Shown: positions 1 to 11,453, counted from the first letter of the stretch. The stretch: DNA of 64,000 nt from Dermacentor variabilis (GCF_050947875.1 NC_134568.1:214129678-214193677); one strand, 5' to 3'. Notes: generated by a model from the letters alone, not told the origin. Numbers and translations are program-made.

Positions 1-200
1 ATTAAAGCTGCCAAGCTATCCTTCATTAAAGATCAATGATATTTGGCTGAGTGGCTTATAATATTGTTGTAAATTAACATTTGAAATTTCATTGGTATGA
101 TGGCTAATATTTCAAAAGTTCACTTTCTTGCCTCGTGTGACAAACATTGTGCTACTTTAATTTGTAAATCTTATGCCAACTCTGTCAACATTTTTTTCAG

Positions 201-357
201 GTTGCCGAGGTTTATGCCCAAGTGCACAAGCTTATCTCGATGCCTCCTGTCAAGGACTATGTACCTTACTCGTGGATTAGCCTTATCTTGGTGAAGGCTG
301 AACATTACCGTGCATTAGCACACTATTATGTTGCTGTAGGGCTTCTTGAACACTCAG
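201..357 (+). CDS. RHPN2: Rhophilin (RHPN2-like), internal exon: end of BRO1 domain
   Basis: Rhophilins are cytoplasmic Rho-GTP effector scaffolds (HR1, BRO1 and PDZ domains) linked to actin organisation. This exon follows a polypyrimidine-TTTTTTTCAG acceptor and reads in phase 0 for 52 codons plus one base, to the donor GTGGGT. The peptide contains MPPVKDYVPYSWISLILVKA and EHYRALAHYYVAVGLLEH, matching the helical C-terminal part of the rhophilin BRO1 domain, where the VKAEHY..LAHY pattern is characteristic. Its phase (1 base left over) joins cleanly to the exon at 2423, giving a Gly at the junction. It is the first exon of the gene visible here; HR1 and most of BRO1 must lie upstream of the window. 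RHPN1 versus RHPN2 cannot be settled firmly; the downstream PDZ is closer to what I know of RHPN2, and arthropods may have a single gene. Confidence 0.88.
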
Positions 358-575
358 GTGGGTGTGATGCCATTTCATGTGCAAATGATATTTTATCAAC
401 TATTCGATGTGGGAGTTCTGAGAAGTATGACATCGTTTGTCTGTGGCCAAATGTTTCTTTAGTCTTCATGTCCACTTAGCTTGTACAGAAGTTTAACATA
501 TACAATTTACAATTATTCCAAACAACTGAGATATCCTTGACACCTGATGTGTCATTTTTAATGCATGTCTCACTT
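358..575 (+). other. Start of rhophilin intron, nothing recognised
   Basis: AT-rich intron sequence between the exon donor at 358 and a TTAA-flanked inverted-repeat element. Nothing recognised. Confidence 0.5.
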
Positions 576-1812
576 TTAAAGGGGCCCTGAATTACTTTTT
601 ATCAAAGTCGATAAATGCATTTGAAATCAGAAAGGACTATTTGAGAAATACTTTGCGACAAAAAGTACTTCAATGCGTTCAGAAGCGGAGTTGTTCGCAA
701 TCATTGGTAGCATATGATCCTGTTCTCTGTGATCTCGTTCCTTCTTCAGTGCCTTGCAATGCAAAGGCTATGGCATGCGGGGCATGCTTATCTCTGCCTA
801 CTAAGCATCACCGTGGTGCGCAGTTCAAACTTGATTTTGGATGTTCACGTAGACGCCATTACTTTCAATTTTGGCGTCTACGATGTGCCAAACGTAGCCA
901 AGTGCAGTTGTCCTCAGCGAGCTGCAGTGCGTTCAGCGAGCCGTGGTGCATTCAGCCACTGGACTCGTCGCAGCACCCCGCAGTGGCCACAGTATCTATG
1001 CTACGTAGCAGACCACAGTTACATGTAACTGTTGTGTGTATGAACAACGTTTGCTTTGTTCATGACAGGGCTTGAGTGCGTGCTCACTCTTATATGCTCC
1101 AGTCTGGTCGCGCTGCGTGGTGCGGACTGGCTTTGTCCTTCAGCAGCTTGACTGGCAGATAGTAGACACATACAACTTGCGCATTTCTGAAGCGCTATCA
1201 ATAAGTCTGCCAAGGCGTCTAACCTGGAGCAGCCAGGAGTGAATGCGCGCTGGCAAACGTGTGTGTGGTCTGACCTTCAGTTTCGTGTGGGTCGAGGTAG
1301 TTGAGTGTTCAAAACTAGTCGAAATTAGCGAGACCCGACGGCTACGACACCGATAAGCAGGGTGGCCAATGTTTAATTCCTACGTGGGCGGCCGCGGCCG
1401 AGCGTGAGCAGAGGATAGTCCGCTTCTTCTGGAAGTACATAATATTTATCGAAACTCGAAAGAATGTTTTGGCTTAGTTCAGCCTGTTAATTAAAGTGTG
1501 TCAAAAATGCACACAGCAACAGTAGGAAGAAGCACACTGATCCAAACACTCTTCTTGATTGATGTCAGCTATTGGCCAGTAGCACCCGCATGTGGGAATC
1601 TGCTATATTAAAAAATGAAGCGTCCAGTAAAGAGTGAGGTGCAGGCCTCTGTTGAAAAGGGAGCGTTTGAGAGAAAGGTAACTTCGTGCTCCGCTTGCGA
1701 GCTTCATGTGCCGTCTATGAGTGCAAAATTTGGCTGCGATGTTCGCATCATCGTATGCCATCGGCAGACTGTTTTTTCACCAAGCTTGAGGGGTGCTTCA
1801 GGGACCCTTTAA
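576..1812. mobile_element. TTAA-flanked short-TIR element in a rhophilin intron
   Basis: The left end reads TTAAAGGGGCCCTGAA (from 576) and the right end, on the opposite strand, TTAAAGGGTCCCTGAAGC (from 1812). These are terminal inverted repeats of about 14 bp, one base substituted within the first 12, next to a TTAA that could be the target duplication. The 1.2 kb interior has no transposase reading frame and is much more GC-rich than the surrounding intron (850-1450), so it is a non-autonomous element or composite. TTAA targets suggest piggyBac-type transposition, but the ends begin AGGG rather than the usual CCC, so the superfamily is open. Confidence 0.5.
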
Positions 1813-1873
1813 CACTGACTGTGTGTCATCTATTTTTGCATTTAAGTTAGTTTTATTTCCATGAGAGCTGATA

Positions 1874-1875
<2 letters not shown>

Positions 1876-1952
<77 letters not shown>

Positions 1953-1957
1953 TATGT
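1876..1957. repeat. (AT)n microsatellite
   Basis: About 80 bp of nearly pure alternating AT, in a rhophilin intron. Length is likely polymorphic. Confidence 0.95.
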
Positions 1958-2422
1958 AATTTTCATCCCGTTTTTTGCTTTTGTATAGCTAGCACATAGT
2001 TTTTAAAGATACGCACTTACGGAATTGGTGTTGGATCAAAAGGCCAAAAGCAGTGGGCATTGCCAGGAAATACACACAACTCTGAATCGCCTGTTCCTAC
2101 AATGTTACAAAGACAGTGGTTGTCTGCTTGCCACGTGTTCTACATGTTGTCCCCCTTTCCTTCAACTAATCAACACTTCTTTGTGCACTGCACTATATAT
2201 CTGCCCAAAATAATCTTTTCCCCTCTTTCAAGTTTCAAGTTTGTCATGTTGCTGTATATTATAGTTTGTTTTTATTTGTGATGGAAGCAATGAACTTGTG
2301 ACATCGGAGGTTTTATGCCACATTTATCATTAGTTGTCGCACTAAGCAGATCATAATGAAGCTGCTCTGTTGTAGTAGTTTGTGAAACAGGAATTAAAAT
2401 TTTTTTGTTGCTTTTTTTGCAG

Positions 2423-2539
2423 GGGATTTGGATGAGGCCTTGAGGCGGTCTCTTGAGTTTCTGCATGTCCAAGAGCAGAGCAATTCAACATGCATTGACA
2501 TCAGAGTGCCCCAAACTTTGGAGGAGAGACGACAGCTAG
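2423..2539 (+). CDS. RHPN2: Rhophilin, internal exon (BRO1 C-terminal edge)
   Basis: The acceptor is a long T tract ending TTTTTTTGCAG; the donor is CTAG|GTCAGT. The exon enters with 2 bases and leaves with 1, so it is in frame with both neighbours. It encodes DLDEALRRSLEFLHVQ, then an acidic and polar stretch ending TLEERRQLG. This is the segment that closes the BRO1 domain and enters the linker in rhophilins. Reading continues open past the donor, but the extension loses family similarity, so the GT was chosen as the exon end. Confidence 0.85.
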
Positions 2540-2891
2540 GTCAGTTCCGTATGCTGCCATTTACACTGCTGAATTTTAATTCCAACAATTTGCCCATGAC
2601 TTTCACGCTTGGTTCAGAAATGGTGTAAGTTACTGAGAGGCCAAATTAAAGAGTCCTGTGAACGCTATGTGTTCTCTTGGGAATATATCATTAATTGAGA
2701 AGATATGATCAAAAACTGTCAATGAAGAGTCTCTCTCATTTGCATGTTGCACTGCTGATTTTGAATGCAGTAACGAGGCATGCTTTTTTGTTATATTTAA
2801 CATTGTGGTTAGCTCCTCCTTTTTGCTACTAAGGACGAACATTTGAACTGATACTTTTGGGTTTGTAGTACAAGTAGCACATGGTACTATG

Positions 2892-2968
2892 GTACTACAA
2901 AATGTACTACAAAATGTACTACAAAATGTACAACAAAATGTACTACAAAATGTACAACAAAATGTACA
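2892..2968. repeat. 12-bp tandem repeat (TACTACAAAATG)n
   Basis: About six and a half copies of a 12 bp unit, alternating TACTACAAAATG and TACAACAAAATG. On the minus strand it makes an artificial Cys/Thr/Phe-rich reading frame that should not be taken for a gene. Confidence 0.95.
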
Positions 2969-4215
2969 TTTCTTTTTTGCCATCGTCACACAAAGCTTGT
3001 TAATTTAATACCACTATATACCAGTATGTCACATATATTTGAAATCTACAACGCATTTTTAATGAGGCGTGCAATTAAACCGAAAGTGGCATTTTTTGAC
3101 ATTTCCTTTCTTTCAATTTTTTACCAGTACTTTTAAGGTTTGAGAATCTTGTCAAACTGCACCTTATTATTGTGATAGCAATTATGTGGACACTCCAGGT
3201 GAATTTTTGCCATCAGTGTTGCCGTTAGGTTCTGTATAAAGTCCAAGCACGATAATATTCTATTGTGCCCTGCACACCGTGTGCAATGAGTTCGCGGGAA
3301 ACCGTCCAAGGGTGAGCTGAGAAGGATCATGGCTTCATGCGCACCATCTTTCCACGCAGCCAATGTTGGAAGGCACATGATAAAGCATGCACATGGCAGG
3401 AGGGGAGGGTGAAAGATGAAAAAGTAAGCTAATGTCGCTTGGGTTGTCATGACACATACCAAAAGTAATAGTTTGTTTCCCTCAAGACAATCAAGATGAG
3501 TAGAGTAGAGACAATCAAACTGTACAGATGAACAAAGGGCTGTTACCTTTTGTTCAGCAATGTAATGATTCCTAGTAGGGGTAAGGGCAAACAATAGCGA
3601 GAAATCCTGGAAGCGTACTATATCAGTTTATTAGGTGATGGCTGCATTAGTACAACCTTGGTGCGCTTACTTAAAAAAGAATTTGCCTTTTTAGATCGGT
3701 TGCGATAGATGCAGTAACTTGACTTTCCATGCTCTGTGATTTGTGATGCTGCTGTTGCGCATGCTCTGCTGGCCTTGCTGGGACTACGCCGTTTCTAATA
3801 AAGATCAGTTGATAGTCCAGTCATTGTGATATCAACCTCTTTTCTTGTCCTTTGTGTTTTGCAACTGGTTTTTTTCCTTCAACAATCAAGGTGGCACACA
3901 GGAGTGAAGAGCTATTTGCGTTCTTAAAAAGTTCACTATAATTGAAATGCTAGAAAGTGAGGGAAGGGAGGAGATGCTGCAATCTGCAAGAGTGCTTTTT
4001 CACAACTTTTGAATGCAGGTCTAACTAATCAATATCAAATTAGCAAAAGTCGACTGCAGCAGATTGTGCTTTGAGCTATAGTATAGCAACTTGCGGTTGA
4101 TATGCATCTGAGCGTGAAGAAGCTCATCTTGATGAGTTCATTGCCAATGCCCCAAAAGTGCATTTATATATAGCAGAGGTTTGGTTAATGAGTGTGGTGT
4201 ACTTGTGGCTTCCAG
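2969..4215 (+). other. Rhophilin intron; possible Penelope-type 3' tail near 3770-3870
   Basis: No coding exon seen. The stretch with AATAAAGATCAGTTG and CTTTTCTTGTCCTTTGTG around 3798-3855 resembles the 3' end of tick Penelope-like elements. This is from pattern memory only; the rest is unremarkable AT-rich intron. Confidence 0.3.
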
Positions 4216-4410
4216 GTAAGGCCCACCTGCGTGAGGCTCTCCTACTGCACGAAGAAGCACTGCGCCTTCACCGCATGTGTCGCCAATTGCGCCAAGTGGA
4301 CAACCTGCTGGGGCGTCTACGGGCTGACCATGATGCTGCTTTGCAGCGCTATGCTGACCTCGAGGAGGAAGATGACTTCCAGGAGGTGTTAGACCCACCT
4401 CAAATTCAAG
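4216..4410 (+). CDS. RHPN2: Rhophilin, internal exon: coiled linker between BRO1 and PDZ
   Basis: The acceptor is CTTCCAG (4209-4215) and the donor CAAG|GTCAGT. It enters with 2 and leaves with 1 base, in frame on both sides. It encodes KAHLREALLLHEEALRLHRM, then a heptad-rich, charged helix and an acidic DLEEEDDFQEVLDPPQIQ. Vertebrate rhophilins have the same GKAHL..A...HEE.L...R.C..LR pattern followed by a YA..QEEDD...DAP motif between BRO1 and PDZ. This is the single most diagnostic exon for the family. GC content rises sharply here relative to the AT-rich intron. Confidence 0.92.
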
Positions 4411-4997
4411 GTCAGTGGGCTTCGCTCTGTTCTGTGTGAGGCTGCGTTATCGAGCAGGCATATCATGCTCTCATCGTATAGCAGGTATTGCTGCATGAAG
4501 CACCAGTAGGTTTTTATTGATTTGATTCAGGTTAATGTCATACTTTCATCGAGTAACCAGAATGTACAGACATCACCTGGTGCCAGTGTGTCTTTCACCT
4601 TTCAAGAATTTTTACTTTTGTAAGTGGGCCATTTCTCGTATCATCATCATCATCATCATCATGGCGAGGTTAGCGGAGGCTGTGCTATGCATATATAGTG
4701 TGTTTAGCTGTGACAAATACAGAAAATAAATTTGTGGTAATGTGGACGAAGTCCATTATTTATGTTTTATTTTGCATACTGTACGAAATATAACTTAATT
4801 GGTGACAAGCATTTTCAGTGCTTGGGCTAAATTGTAGCTGAAATGCAACTATCAATCATCCCGAACAATTTTTTTATGTGTTGACATCTTTGACACCTGT
4901 AACATATATAAGTGCAGATTATCTCCATATGCTATGAGGTGCATGTCACTGCTGAGTGGTCACATGCATAGTGGTCCAATTGTGAAAACACTGCCAG
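4411..4997 (+). other. Rhophilin intron with (ATC)n tract at 4639-4662
   Basis: Nothing coding. A clean eight-copy ATC repeat at 4639-4662 is the kind of tail left by RTE-type LINEs, but no LINE body is recognisable beside it. Confidence 0.4.
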
Positions 4998-5010
4998 TAT
5001 ACTGGTTGCA

Positions 5011-5201
5011 GGTCGTGGGATCGAATCCCGGCCACGGCGGCCGCATTTCGATGGGGGCGAAATGCGAAAACACCCGTGTACTTAGATTTAGGTGCACGTT
5101 AAAGAACCCCAGGTGATCAAAATTTCCGGAGACCTCCACTACGGCGTGCCTCATAATCAGAAAGTGGTTTTGGCACGTAAAACCCCATAATTTATTATTT
5201 T
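5011..5201 (+). mobile_element. Ruka-type tRNA-derived SINE, 5'-truncated, with TSD
   Basis: It begins inside the tRNA-like head at GGTCGTGGGATCGAATCCC (B box present, A box missing) and runs through the conserved body to TTTTGGCACGTAAAACCCC and an AT-rich tail. It is flanked by a perfect 13 bp duplication TATACTGGTTGCA (4998-5010 and 5202-5214), which proves it inserted in this shortened form by target-primed reverse transcription. Confidence 0.95.
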
Positions 5202-5627
5202 TATACTGGTTGCATATGTGTCGAGTACTGGCTCGAGGTAGATATATGTCGGAAACTCAGGACACTCATGTTAACAGAAATGAATGCAATATCTCAATAT
5301 TACTTTTCAAAAAGCATGGTTACCTTTTGGAACATATAAGTTTGGTTTAACTAATTTGCATCAAATTAATGGAAGACAACCACAGTGTATTACGCTAGCA
5401 TAGTGCCGAGAGGGTAGCTTTCTGAGAATAGTCTTGTCTTTTTTTTCCTTCAGAATATATGAACGCTAAGAAAACTGTTTGACAAGCAATGCTGATGCAT
5501 TTGATAAAATTGCATTGAACACTGTTGCCTTCTGACGTGTATTGAAAAAAAAAAACGTATCCCTCAGTCTTTTACATATGGGGATACTGATGTCATAGAA
5601 TATTGTTGTTTATTGCTGTTTATTGTG

Positions 5628-6193
5628 TTAAAGGGAAACTGAACTGTTTCTTTAATTGGAAGCTTGGAAATCCTAGCTACAGCTCTGTGCAGACATTTAC
5701 AGCCTCACTTTTGCTGAGCAGAACACAGCGGCTCACTTGAGGCTCGCCAAAGTAGTTGCAATAAACATTGTCAGCGTAGCAATTGGCCTACTGTTTCACT
5801 GCTCCCTGCACCATGCCTCACTGCACTGTGGCTACCAAACTACTACAGCCGTGTTCATGACAAACTGAGTTGAGGGTGGACACAGCAGTAACAAGCTCCA
5901 GACGAAATATAAATCCTAGTTTAGTGTTTTGGATTGTACAGGACATTTAGCACTGTATTCGGATCACATGCCTCAGCAGTACCTTGGATGACGTCACGAT
6001 TTTCTTCGCCAATCTGAGCTAATTAACCAACCCGCGGAGTCTCCTGCGGTCACGGCTACTCGTTTTTGCTAAATTTAAGCAGCTTGTGATGACTTATGCC
6101 CTGATAAACAATGAATTTTGTTTTCAGGGGGTGAAAAACTACAAAATTCATTGAAAGCTAACTTTTTTTAAATGTGCTTCAGTTGCCCTTTAA
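5628..6193. mobile_element. 566-bp TTAA-flanked short-TIR element
   Basis: The left end TTAAAGGGAAACTGAA and the right end, reversed, TTAAAGGGCAACTGAAGC form inverted repeats with one mismatch over 16 bases, including TTAA. No reading frame inside; non-autonomous. An element of nearly identical length (570 bp) and ends sits at 33903-34472, so these are probably one family. Lies in the rhophilin intron just upstream of the exon at 6393. Confidence 0.65.
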
Positions 6194-6392
6194 GTATTGA
6201 TTGCATAAGGTTTAAGTACTGGCAAGAACATGATGTATAGCCAGATTGCGTGTATCAAGAACACACTAGTCAATTTGTCCATGGTTCAATTCTCTGCATG
6301 CATTGCCTACTAGCATGATGCAAACATGCTTCTAAAGAAAAAATAAAATTTTGCAGTTCTGCTTACTAAGACCACTGTAATATTCTTTGCAG

Positions 6393-6469
6393 CTTCCACA
6401 AAGTATCAATTGACTTTGACATCACCCGATTTCACTCAGTACAAAGTAAAGGACCTCTTTCATGGGCTG
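6393..6469 (+). CDS. RHPN2: Rhophilin, short internal exon before PDZ
   Basis: A 77 bp exon between the acceptor TTCTTTGCAG and donor CTG|GTGAGT. It enters with 2 bases (Ala across the junction) and leaves in phase 0. It encodes STKYQLTLTSPDFTQYKVKD then LFHGL, matching the pre-PDZ segment of rhophilins, where an F(S/T)...V.D(L/F)F..LGP pattern leads into the PDZ. It is too short to appear as a long reading frame; it was found by splice signals and by phase continuity from 4410 to 9688. Confidence 0.85.
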
Positions 6470-8234
6470 GTGAGTGACTGTCCTGCTCTTATTCCGAAGC
6501 ATCAAAAGTTTTGATCGTCTTTGTTGTAGTTTCATTTTTATTGAAATATTACTACTCTGCTTTTGTGCAGAAGCGGACAGAGCACATGTAAATGTGGCCA
6601 ATTCTTTATAACTGTCTTGATTTCATGTAACAGTGCATGCAATGGCTTGTGGAGTGAGTGAAACATGTTTTTTCATGTTCGTGGACCACCAGAGGTTTAT
6701 TAAAACGCTGAAATGAAAGTGGAGCTAACTGAAATTGAAGTTTTAATAGCAATTATACATGCAAACAAAAAATACAAAAGGAAGTTCCAGAGCTTTGGAC
6801 TGTAAAACACCTCCTGTGAAAAAGTACTGAGATAAACACATATAATGATAATGCAACACCAACAGAAGTAAATTGCAAATAGTGAGTAATAATATAATAT
6901 AGGATGTGTCACAAATATACTAATTTCACATTGAATATAACCAAGGACTGGAAAGGACTAAAGGGCAGTTTGCCCTAAGTGATAATTTTCACTGTTGCAT
7001 AATTACACTTGCATGAAACTTACATAAAGTAATTTAACTGTAATGCACACGCACTCATTGCACAAAGATGACTAGGAAAAACAGAGTTAATTGCTAAAAG
7101 TGCAATGTTGTACTGTGCACTAAAATTTTGTATAAATGTTTCTTCTTGAAGGGTGTTTTAAAAAGATTAGTGGTGCATATTATTGTTGTAAGGATCAATG
7201 TAATAGGATGTATACACTGAAACTCTGCCACGATGCACTGCAGTGCATCAGTCACATCAACATTGGTTCACCATGTTCATGACAGCGCATGTTCTTCTTC
7301 GGCAGTTCATGTTAATTTCGAGCATTGTTTCCTCTGCGTACTCCCACACACCGCTTGTTCCATGTTAGAACAGTAAATTTTAGTTTTACTTAGCAATTAC
7401 ATAAAGCCCAGGTTTGGCACTAAGCGTAAAAGTGAATTGGATCATGTCTTGAGTCACAGAAGATGACAGTTTTGTGATGGCACTATTGTCATCGCTGGAA
7501 AACATGAACACGAGTAGCATGACAAGCACCCCATTTTGCCAGCAACTTTTTCTAGTCATCTGGAAACTGCGCAATCTGGGGTAACGGATATTGGTCTGTG
7601 AGAGCCCAGCTTGATCATCACTATTTCAGGCCTGTATCACTTCATTCGCTGGCAAAATCACTAACGTGCTCAAGCTTCTACGCTATTTTTGTTTTATTTT
7701 TGCACGGCAAAATACAGCACTGCAGCTGGCTGAAGCTTCAATCACTCCTCCTACAATGGTTCCCAAATAGCAGCGTTGTATCAATGGAAAGCCATGTGCT
7801 CCGCATTGTGATGATACCTCCCGATGCACAGTTTTCTACCCGATCTTTCACGTCGGCACACTAAAAAAGTGTCATTTTTTAAACTTCTACCTCACTTTTC
7901 TTTTTGTGTAATATTTCTCCATGTGATAAAGAAGCATCTGGGGATTTAGAAAAAAGAAACAGGAGATATTGATTATTTTAATTGCCAAATTTTTCTTCAA
8001 AGGAGGAGTGAGTAGTCAACCGAAGCAGTGGGCAACATTTCTGTTGTCCCCCACCATGGGGAGCTCTGCTTCATACTTATACTCAGTCATTAGATTAGCC
8101 ATATTACAGCAACTCTAAATTGCCCTAGTTATATGATGCTTGCAAATGCAAGTTTAGTGTAATTTTAAATTTATTTTCAAAGTGACCTATTTAAGTGTAA
8201 ATCACCAGATTAGGTACAGTACTTTCTATGTTGG
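6470..8234 (+). other. Rhophilin intron, nothing recognised
   Basis: AT-rich intron. No exon, TIR pair or SINE recognised in this stretch. Confidence 0.5.
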
Positions 8235-9390
8235 TTAACCCTCTGAGGGTCAATGGCGTAAATATGCAGCGCCGCCAACAAGCCCAAAATGATCGATGCC
8301 GTATATTTATGGCACCGTCTGCACATTTAAAAAGCACGCCAATTTCCTAACTTTTTCTTTTCTTGCATGTGCTCCACTATGTGGGAATACAAAGAATTTT
8401 TTTCTCGCGCCTCTTTCTCTCGGTTTTCGTTGCATGGTTTGTTTTGGAGCTAGTTTGCTCCGGCGCGTGTATATACTACCGCTCGCGCGTTGGCGTGCGC
8501 ACGGGCGGGCAGCCGTCTGGGTTTTGTTCCACGGGTGGTTTCAGCTTCTTGCGCTAATCTCGTTACTAATCGCTCAAAGGGCGACCGCCTGTTTCTCACT
8601 CGTTTAGTGCTCACAGGGGTGCACATAGGAAGGATACCGCCGTCCATGCATTTCCTTTTCTTTTTTTGGAGACGCGCAAAAACTAATTGCCTCTGGTTGG
8701 CGATAAGATGAAGATTAGCAGAAGTTTGTCACACGTTTTGCTTTTTTGATGGGCACACAACCACAAAGCTTTCTTGAGTGTGCTCATTTACTCAGGTTGA
8801 TTACACCCGCCGTGGTTGCTCAGTGGCTATGGTGTTGGGCTGCTGAGCACGAGGTTGCGGAATCGAATCCCGGCCATGGCGGCCGCATTTCGATGGGGGC
8901 GAAATGCGAAAAACATCCGTGTACTCCGTGTACTTAGATTTAGGTGCACCCAGGTGGTCAAAATTTCCGGAGTCCTCCACTACGGCGTGCCTCATAATCA
9001 GAAAGTGGTTTTGGCACGTAAAACCCCATAATTTTTTTTTTTCAGTTCGATTACGCTATGGAAGTAAATATTAGTGTAAGAGCAGGAACATTTGAGAGTT
9101 GCAAAATATTCTTGTATGCGCATTTTCTAAGCCTTGAACTATGTGTATAACAATGCATCAAATTTTTTATTCTTATAAGTGTATCTCCTTTTTTTATTGT
9201 TTTTATTCATGAATAAACAGTACATATATACGAACACAAAATATTTTTTTTCTCACTTTACAGTGACCCTCGAAAAATTATGGTAATTTTTTTTCGAGAT
9301 AGTTCCCTCAGAAGACTTGGAATCTGCAACAAAAGAAATCGACTCTGGGCAGTCTCAAATGGCAAAAAAAATCGACCCTCAAAGGGTTAA
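8235..9390. mobile_element. piggyBac-like non-autonomous element carrying a SINE
   Basis: It begins TTAA-CCCTCTGAGGGTC (8235) and ends, reversed, TTAA-CCCTTTGAGGGTCGA (9390). TTAA target duplication plus CCC-starting inverted repeats of about 13 bp with one mismatch are hallmarks of piggyBac transposons. The interior has no transposase and includes the SINE at 8805-9041, which inserted later; without it the element is about 0.9 kb. It lies in the intron preceding the first PDZ exon of rhophilin. Confidence 0.75.
8805..9041 (+). mobile_element. Ruka-type SINE, full length, inside a piggyBac-like element
   Basis: Starts ACCCGCCGTGGTTGCTCAG with A box and a slightly altered B box (GGAATCGAATCCC) and ends ACCCCATAA plus a T-rich tail. 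Flanked by imperfect 13 bp duplications TCAGGTTGATTAC / TCAGTTCGATTAC (8792-8804, 9042-9054; 11 of 13 match). It lacks a short stretch after GTGCACC compared with other copies (the AACGTTAAAGAACC region). Confidence 0.93.
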
Positions 9391-9687
9391 TTATGCACTG
9401 CACGAATGTGTAAACTATTTGATATAATGCAGCAGTAAATTGTTCATTATTCATGAAAATGTGCAATATGTTGTCATGCTAGTCAGCTGGAAGCAGTGAC
9501 ATAGGCATTGTTTCACTGGATGTGTTGCCATGTTTGTGTAATGTAAGTACTTATATGTTTCGATGCATTGTAAGCAAGCAAGACTACGAGGACAGTCGGA
9601 TAACTGGCATTATTCAGATAGCGCACACATTGTGAGAAAAGTGGCAGCATTAAGGTTGCATAGGGTGATTTTCTCAAATTCTTGCAG

Positions 9688-9837
9688 GGTCCGATCAGTA
9701 TCTTCTCTGCCAGGCACCATTGGTCCGCATCCCGGGCTGTGCACCTTACCAAAAAGGGCAAGGAAAGCTTTGGCTTCAGTGTGCGAGGAGATTCCCCAGT
9801 TATTGTTGCTGGTGTCGAAGCTTGCAGCCTTGCAGAG
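9688..9837 (+). CDS. RHPN2: Rhophilin exon: first half of the PDZ domain
   Basis: Acceptor AATTCTTGCAG, donor GAG|GTCAGT; exactly 50 codons, phase 0 on both sides. It begins GPISIFSARHHWS and contains ESFGFSVRGDSPVIVAGVEA. SFGF is the carboxylate-binding loop (the GLGF position) of the PDZ domain, at about residues 206-209 of the 348-residue fragment, and VRG follows as in rhophilin PDZ domains. The strand-2 face and the alpha-A start are both here; the rest of the fold is in the last exon. The PDZ binds C-terminal peptides of partner proteins. Confidence 0.93.
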
Positions 9838-10799
9838 GTCAGTGTCACAACCAGAATCTTGTCATTGAAGTTACTTTTAGCCTTTTGAAGCAGTTTTCAA
9901 TTAGGCTTATGCTAGACTGCACTTCTTTGAATGTTGCCATATGTAGGGTTAAGATACTATCTAAACTACAAATGGTGGCACGGGCAGATTTCAAATCTCT
10001 GTGACATAATGTGTGTTACTATATTTTGTCCTGAGGATACCATAAGGTTGCTCTGATCACAGTCAAAGCAACCATTTTTTCATGGCTAGTTGGTCCATTG
10101 CTTATAACCACAACAAAGACAAGGACAAGTACACTGCGGTGTATGAGCTGTGCTTTCAGCTAAATGTGTACAGTAGAATCTTGTTCATGTGTTTTGGAAA
10201 AGACCGCAAGAAAAACATACGATTCGAAGTAGCTAAAAAATTTGACAGGCTCAACTATTGTTGACATCTACGTAATGCAAAGCGTCACGTGGATTGCTGC
10301 GGCATGAGACACCAACGCACGTTGATCTGGTGGTGCTCCAGTGGTCCGAGACGTGCTTTGTTGTTTTCGTATTGCATGTTTTTAACGTGATAGCGCTAAG
10401 GAGCTCGTGGCGAAGAAAATCCGGCGTCGAACATTGTTTCGAACCACACATACCCAGGCCCTCCATGTGATGCAAGGAATTTACTGAACTAATTGAATTT
10501 CTCAAGCTAAAATACGTGGAAAAATCATAAAGTATGACTTACAGACAACCTACAGACATGATAGCTCTCGGATTGTAATTTGACTATACGAGAAAAAATT
10601 TACACGAAAACTCAAAGAAACCCCTTTTCCAGTGTTTCTACAATTCACAGACCAGCGGTGGCATCCACCATTTGTGCACATCGCGGCTCACGCAAGAGGC
10701 CGCGCTTCTACCACAAAGTCCGCCTTCGTGCATAGCGTTTGCGGCCAGCGTTTCCCGGTAAACATTACGGTTACATACGCTGCAGTTGCCGGGAAGCAT
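9838..10799 (+). other. Start of the last rhophilin intron, nothing recognised
   Basis: No exon or named repeat recognised before the repeat block that begins near 10800. Confidence 0.4.
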
Positions 10800-11060
10800 G
10801 AAAAGCAGGCAGGGTTCTTTGAATGGTATCGCGTTCCACTCTTAAGGTTAAACCCCAGGAGAGCGATTTTGTGCACAACAGCGACGAGCGATGGCTTCGA
10901 GCGCTGAAACGGGCTGTCGCTTCGGCAGATCGCTCGGTCTTGTCGCACGATTGTTCGGTTCTGGAAATCTAGAATTTGTCGCTTGTCGCCCGGAAGGGCT
11001 ATTATGAGTGAGTAGCCAATAGCGTGAAGCCGGAACTGGATGTAGGTCACTGAAATACTA
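10800..11060 (+). repeat. Dispersed GC-rich tick repeat (copy A)
   Basis: Contains TCTTTGAATGGTATCGCGTT, a GGTTAAACCCCAGGAGAGCG block and a GATCGCTCGGTCTTGTCGC block. The same series of blocks occurs inverted at about 13570-13715, and its middle block recurs near 44548-44580. No reading frame supported; probably the end of a larger DNA transposon. Confidence 0.6.
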
Positions 11061-11200
11061 GTACCAATTGTTGCACGGAACAAGCAAACGATAGAATTTC
11101 TATACGTGCAAGAATAAGAACCTACTACAAGACCATCAGAAATATTTTGTGCTGCTTTCTACAGTAAAGATACATCAACTTAAATTAATAAAGCACACAT

Positions 11201-11450
11201 CACGCTAGTTTCGACGTGTATTTGCTGCCCTGAAATATCGGCAACGCCGGGGAGACGTCGCTCACAATCGTCGCTCGCATGGGGCACGACTTGTAGGCGA
11301 CGAGCGAATGCGACAGCCATCTCCATCACATAACTTGTAGCTGTCGTGTGCAAGATTGTGACAGCGATGTTGTTGCCAATATTGTTGCTAACATTGTTGC
11401 ATGGTGTTGCCGATATTTGAGGGCAGCAAATAAGCATCGAAACTAGCATG
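11201..11450. mobile_element. 250-bp MITE with about 48-bp inverted termini
   Basis: The left arm (11201-11248) starts CACGCTAGTTTCGACGTG and contains TTTGCTGCCCTGAAATATCG; the right arm, reversed, starts CATGCTAGTTTCGATGCT and contains TTTGCTGCCCTCAAATATCG. The arms are diverged by only a few bases. Between them is an imperfect ATTGTTGC repeat and a GTCGCTCGC-rich core like that of copy A. It abuts the LINE tail that starts at 11454. Confidence 0.75.
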
Positions 11451-11453
11451 ATA

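Noticed and set aside
2892..2968. Possible CRISPR-like array
   Set aside because: The units are 12 bp tandem copies without spacers, in an animal genome.
2630..2989. Cys-rich minus-strand frame resembling a small secreted peptide
   Set aside because: The CTFCSTF repeats are the translation of a 12 bp tandem repeat, with no signal peptide and no splice support.
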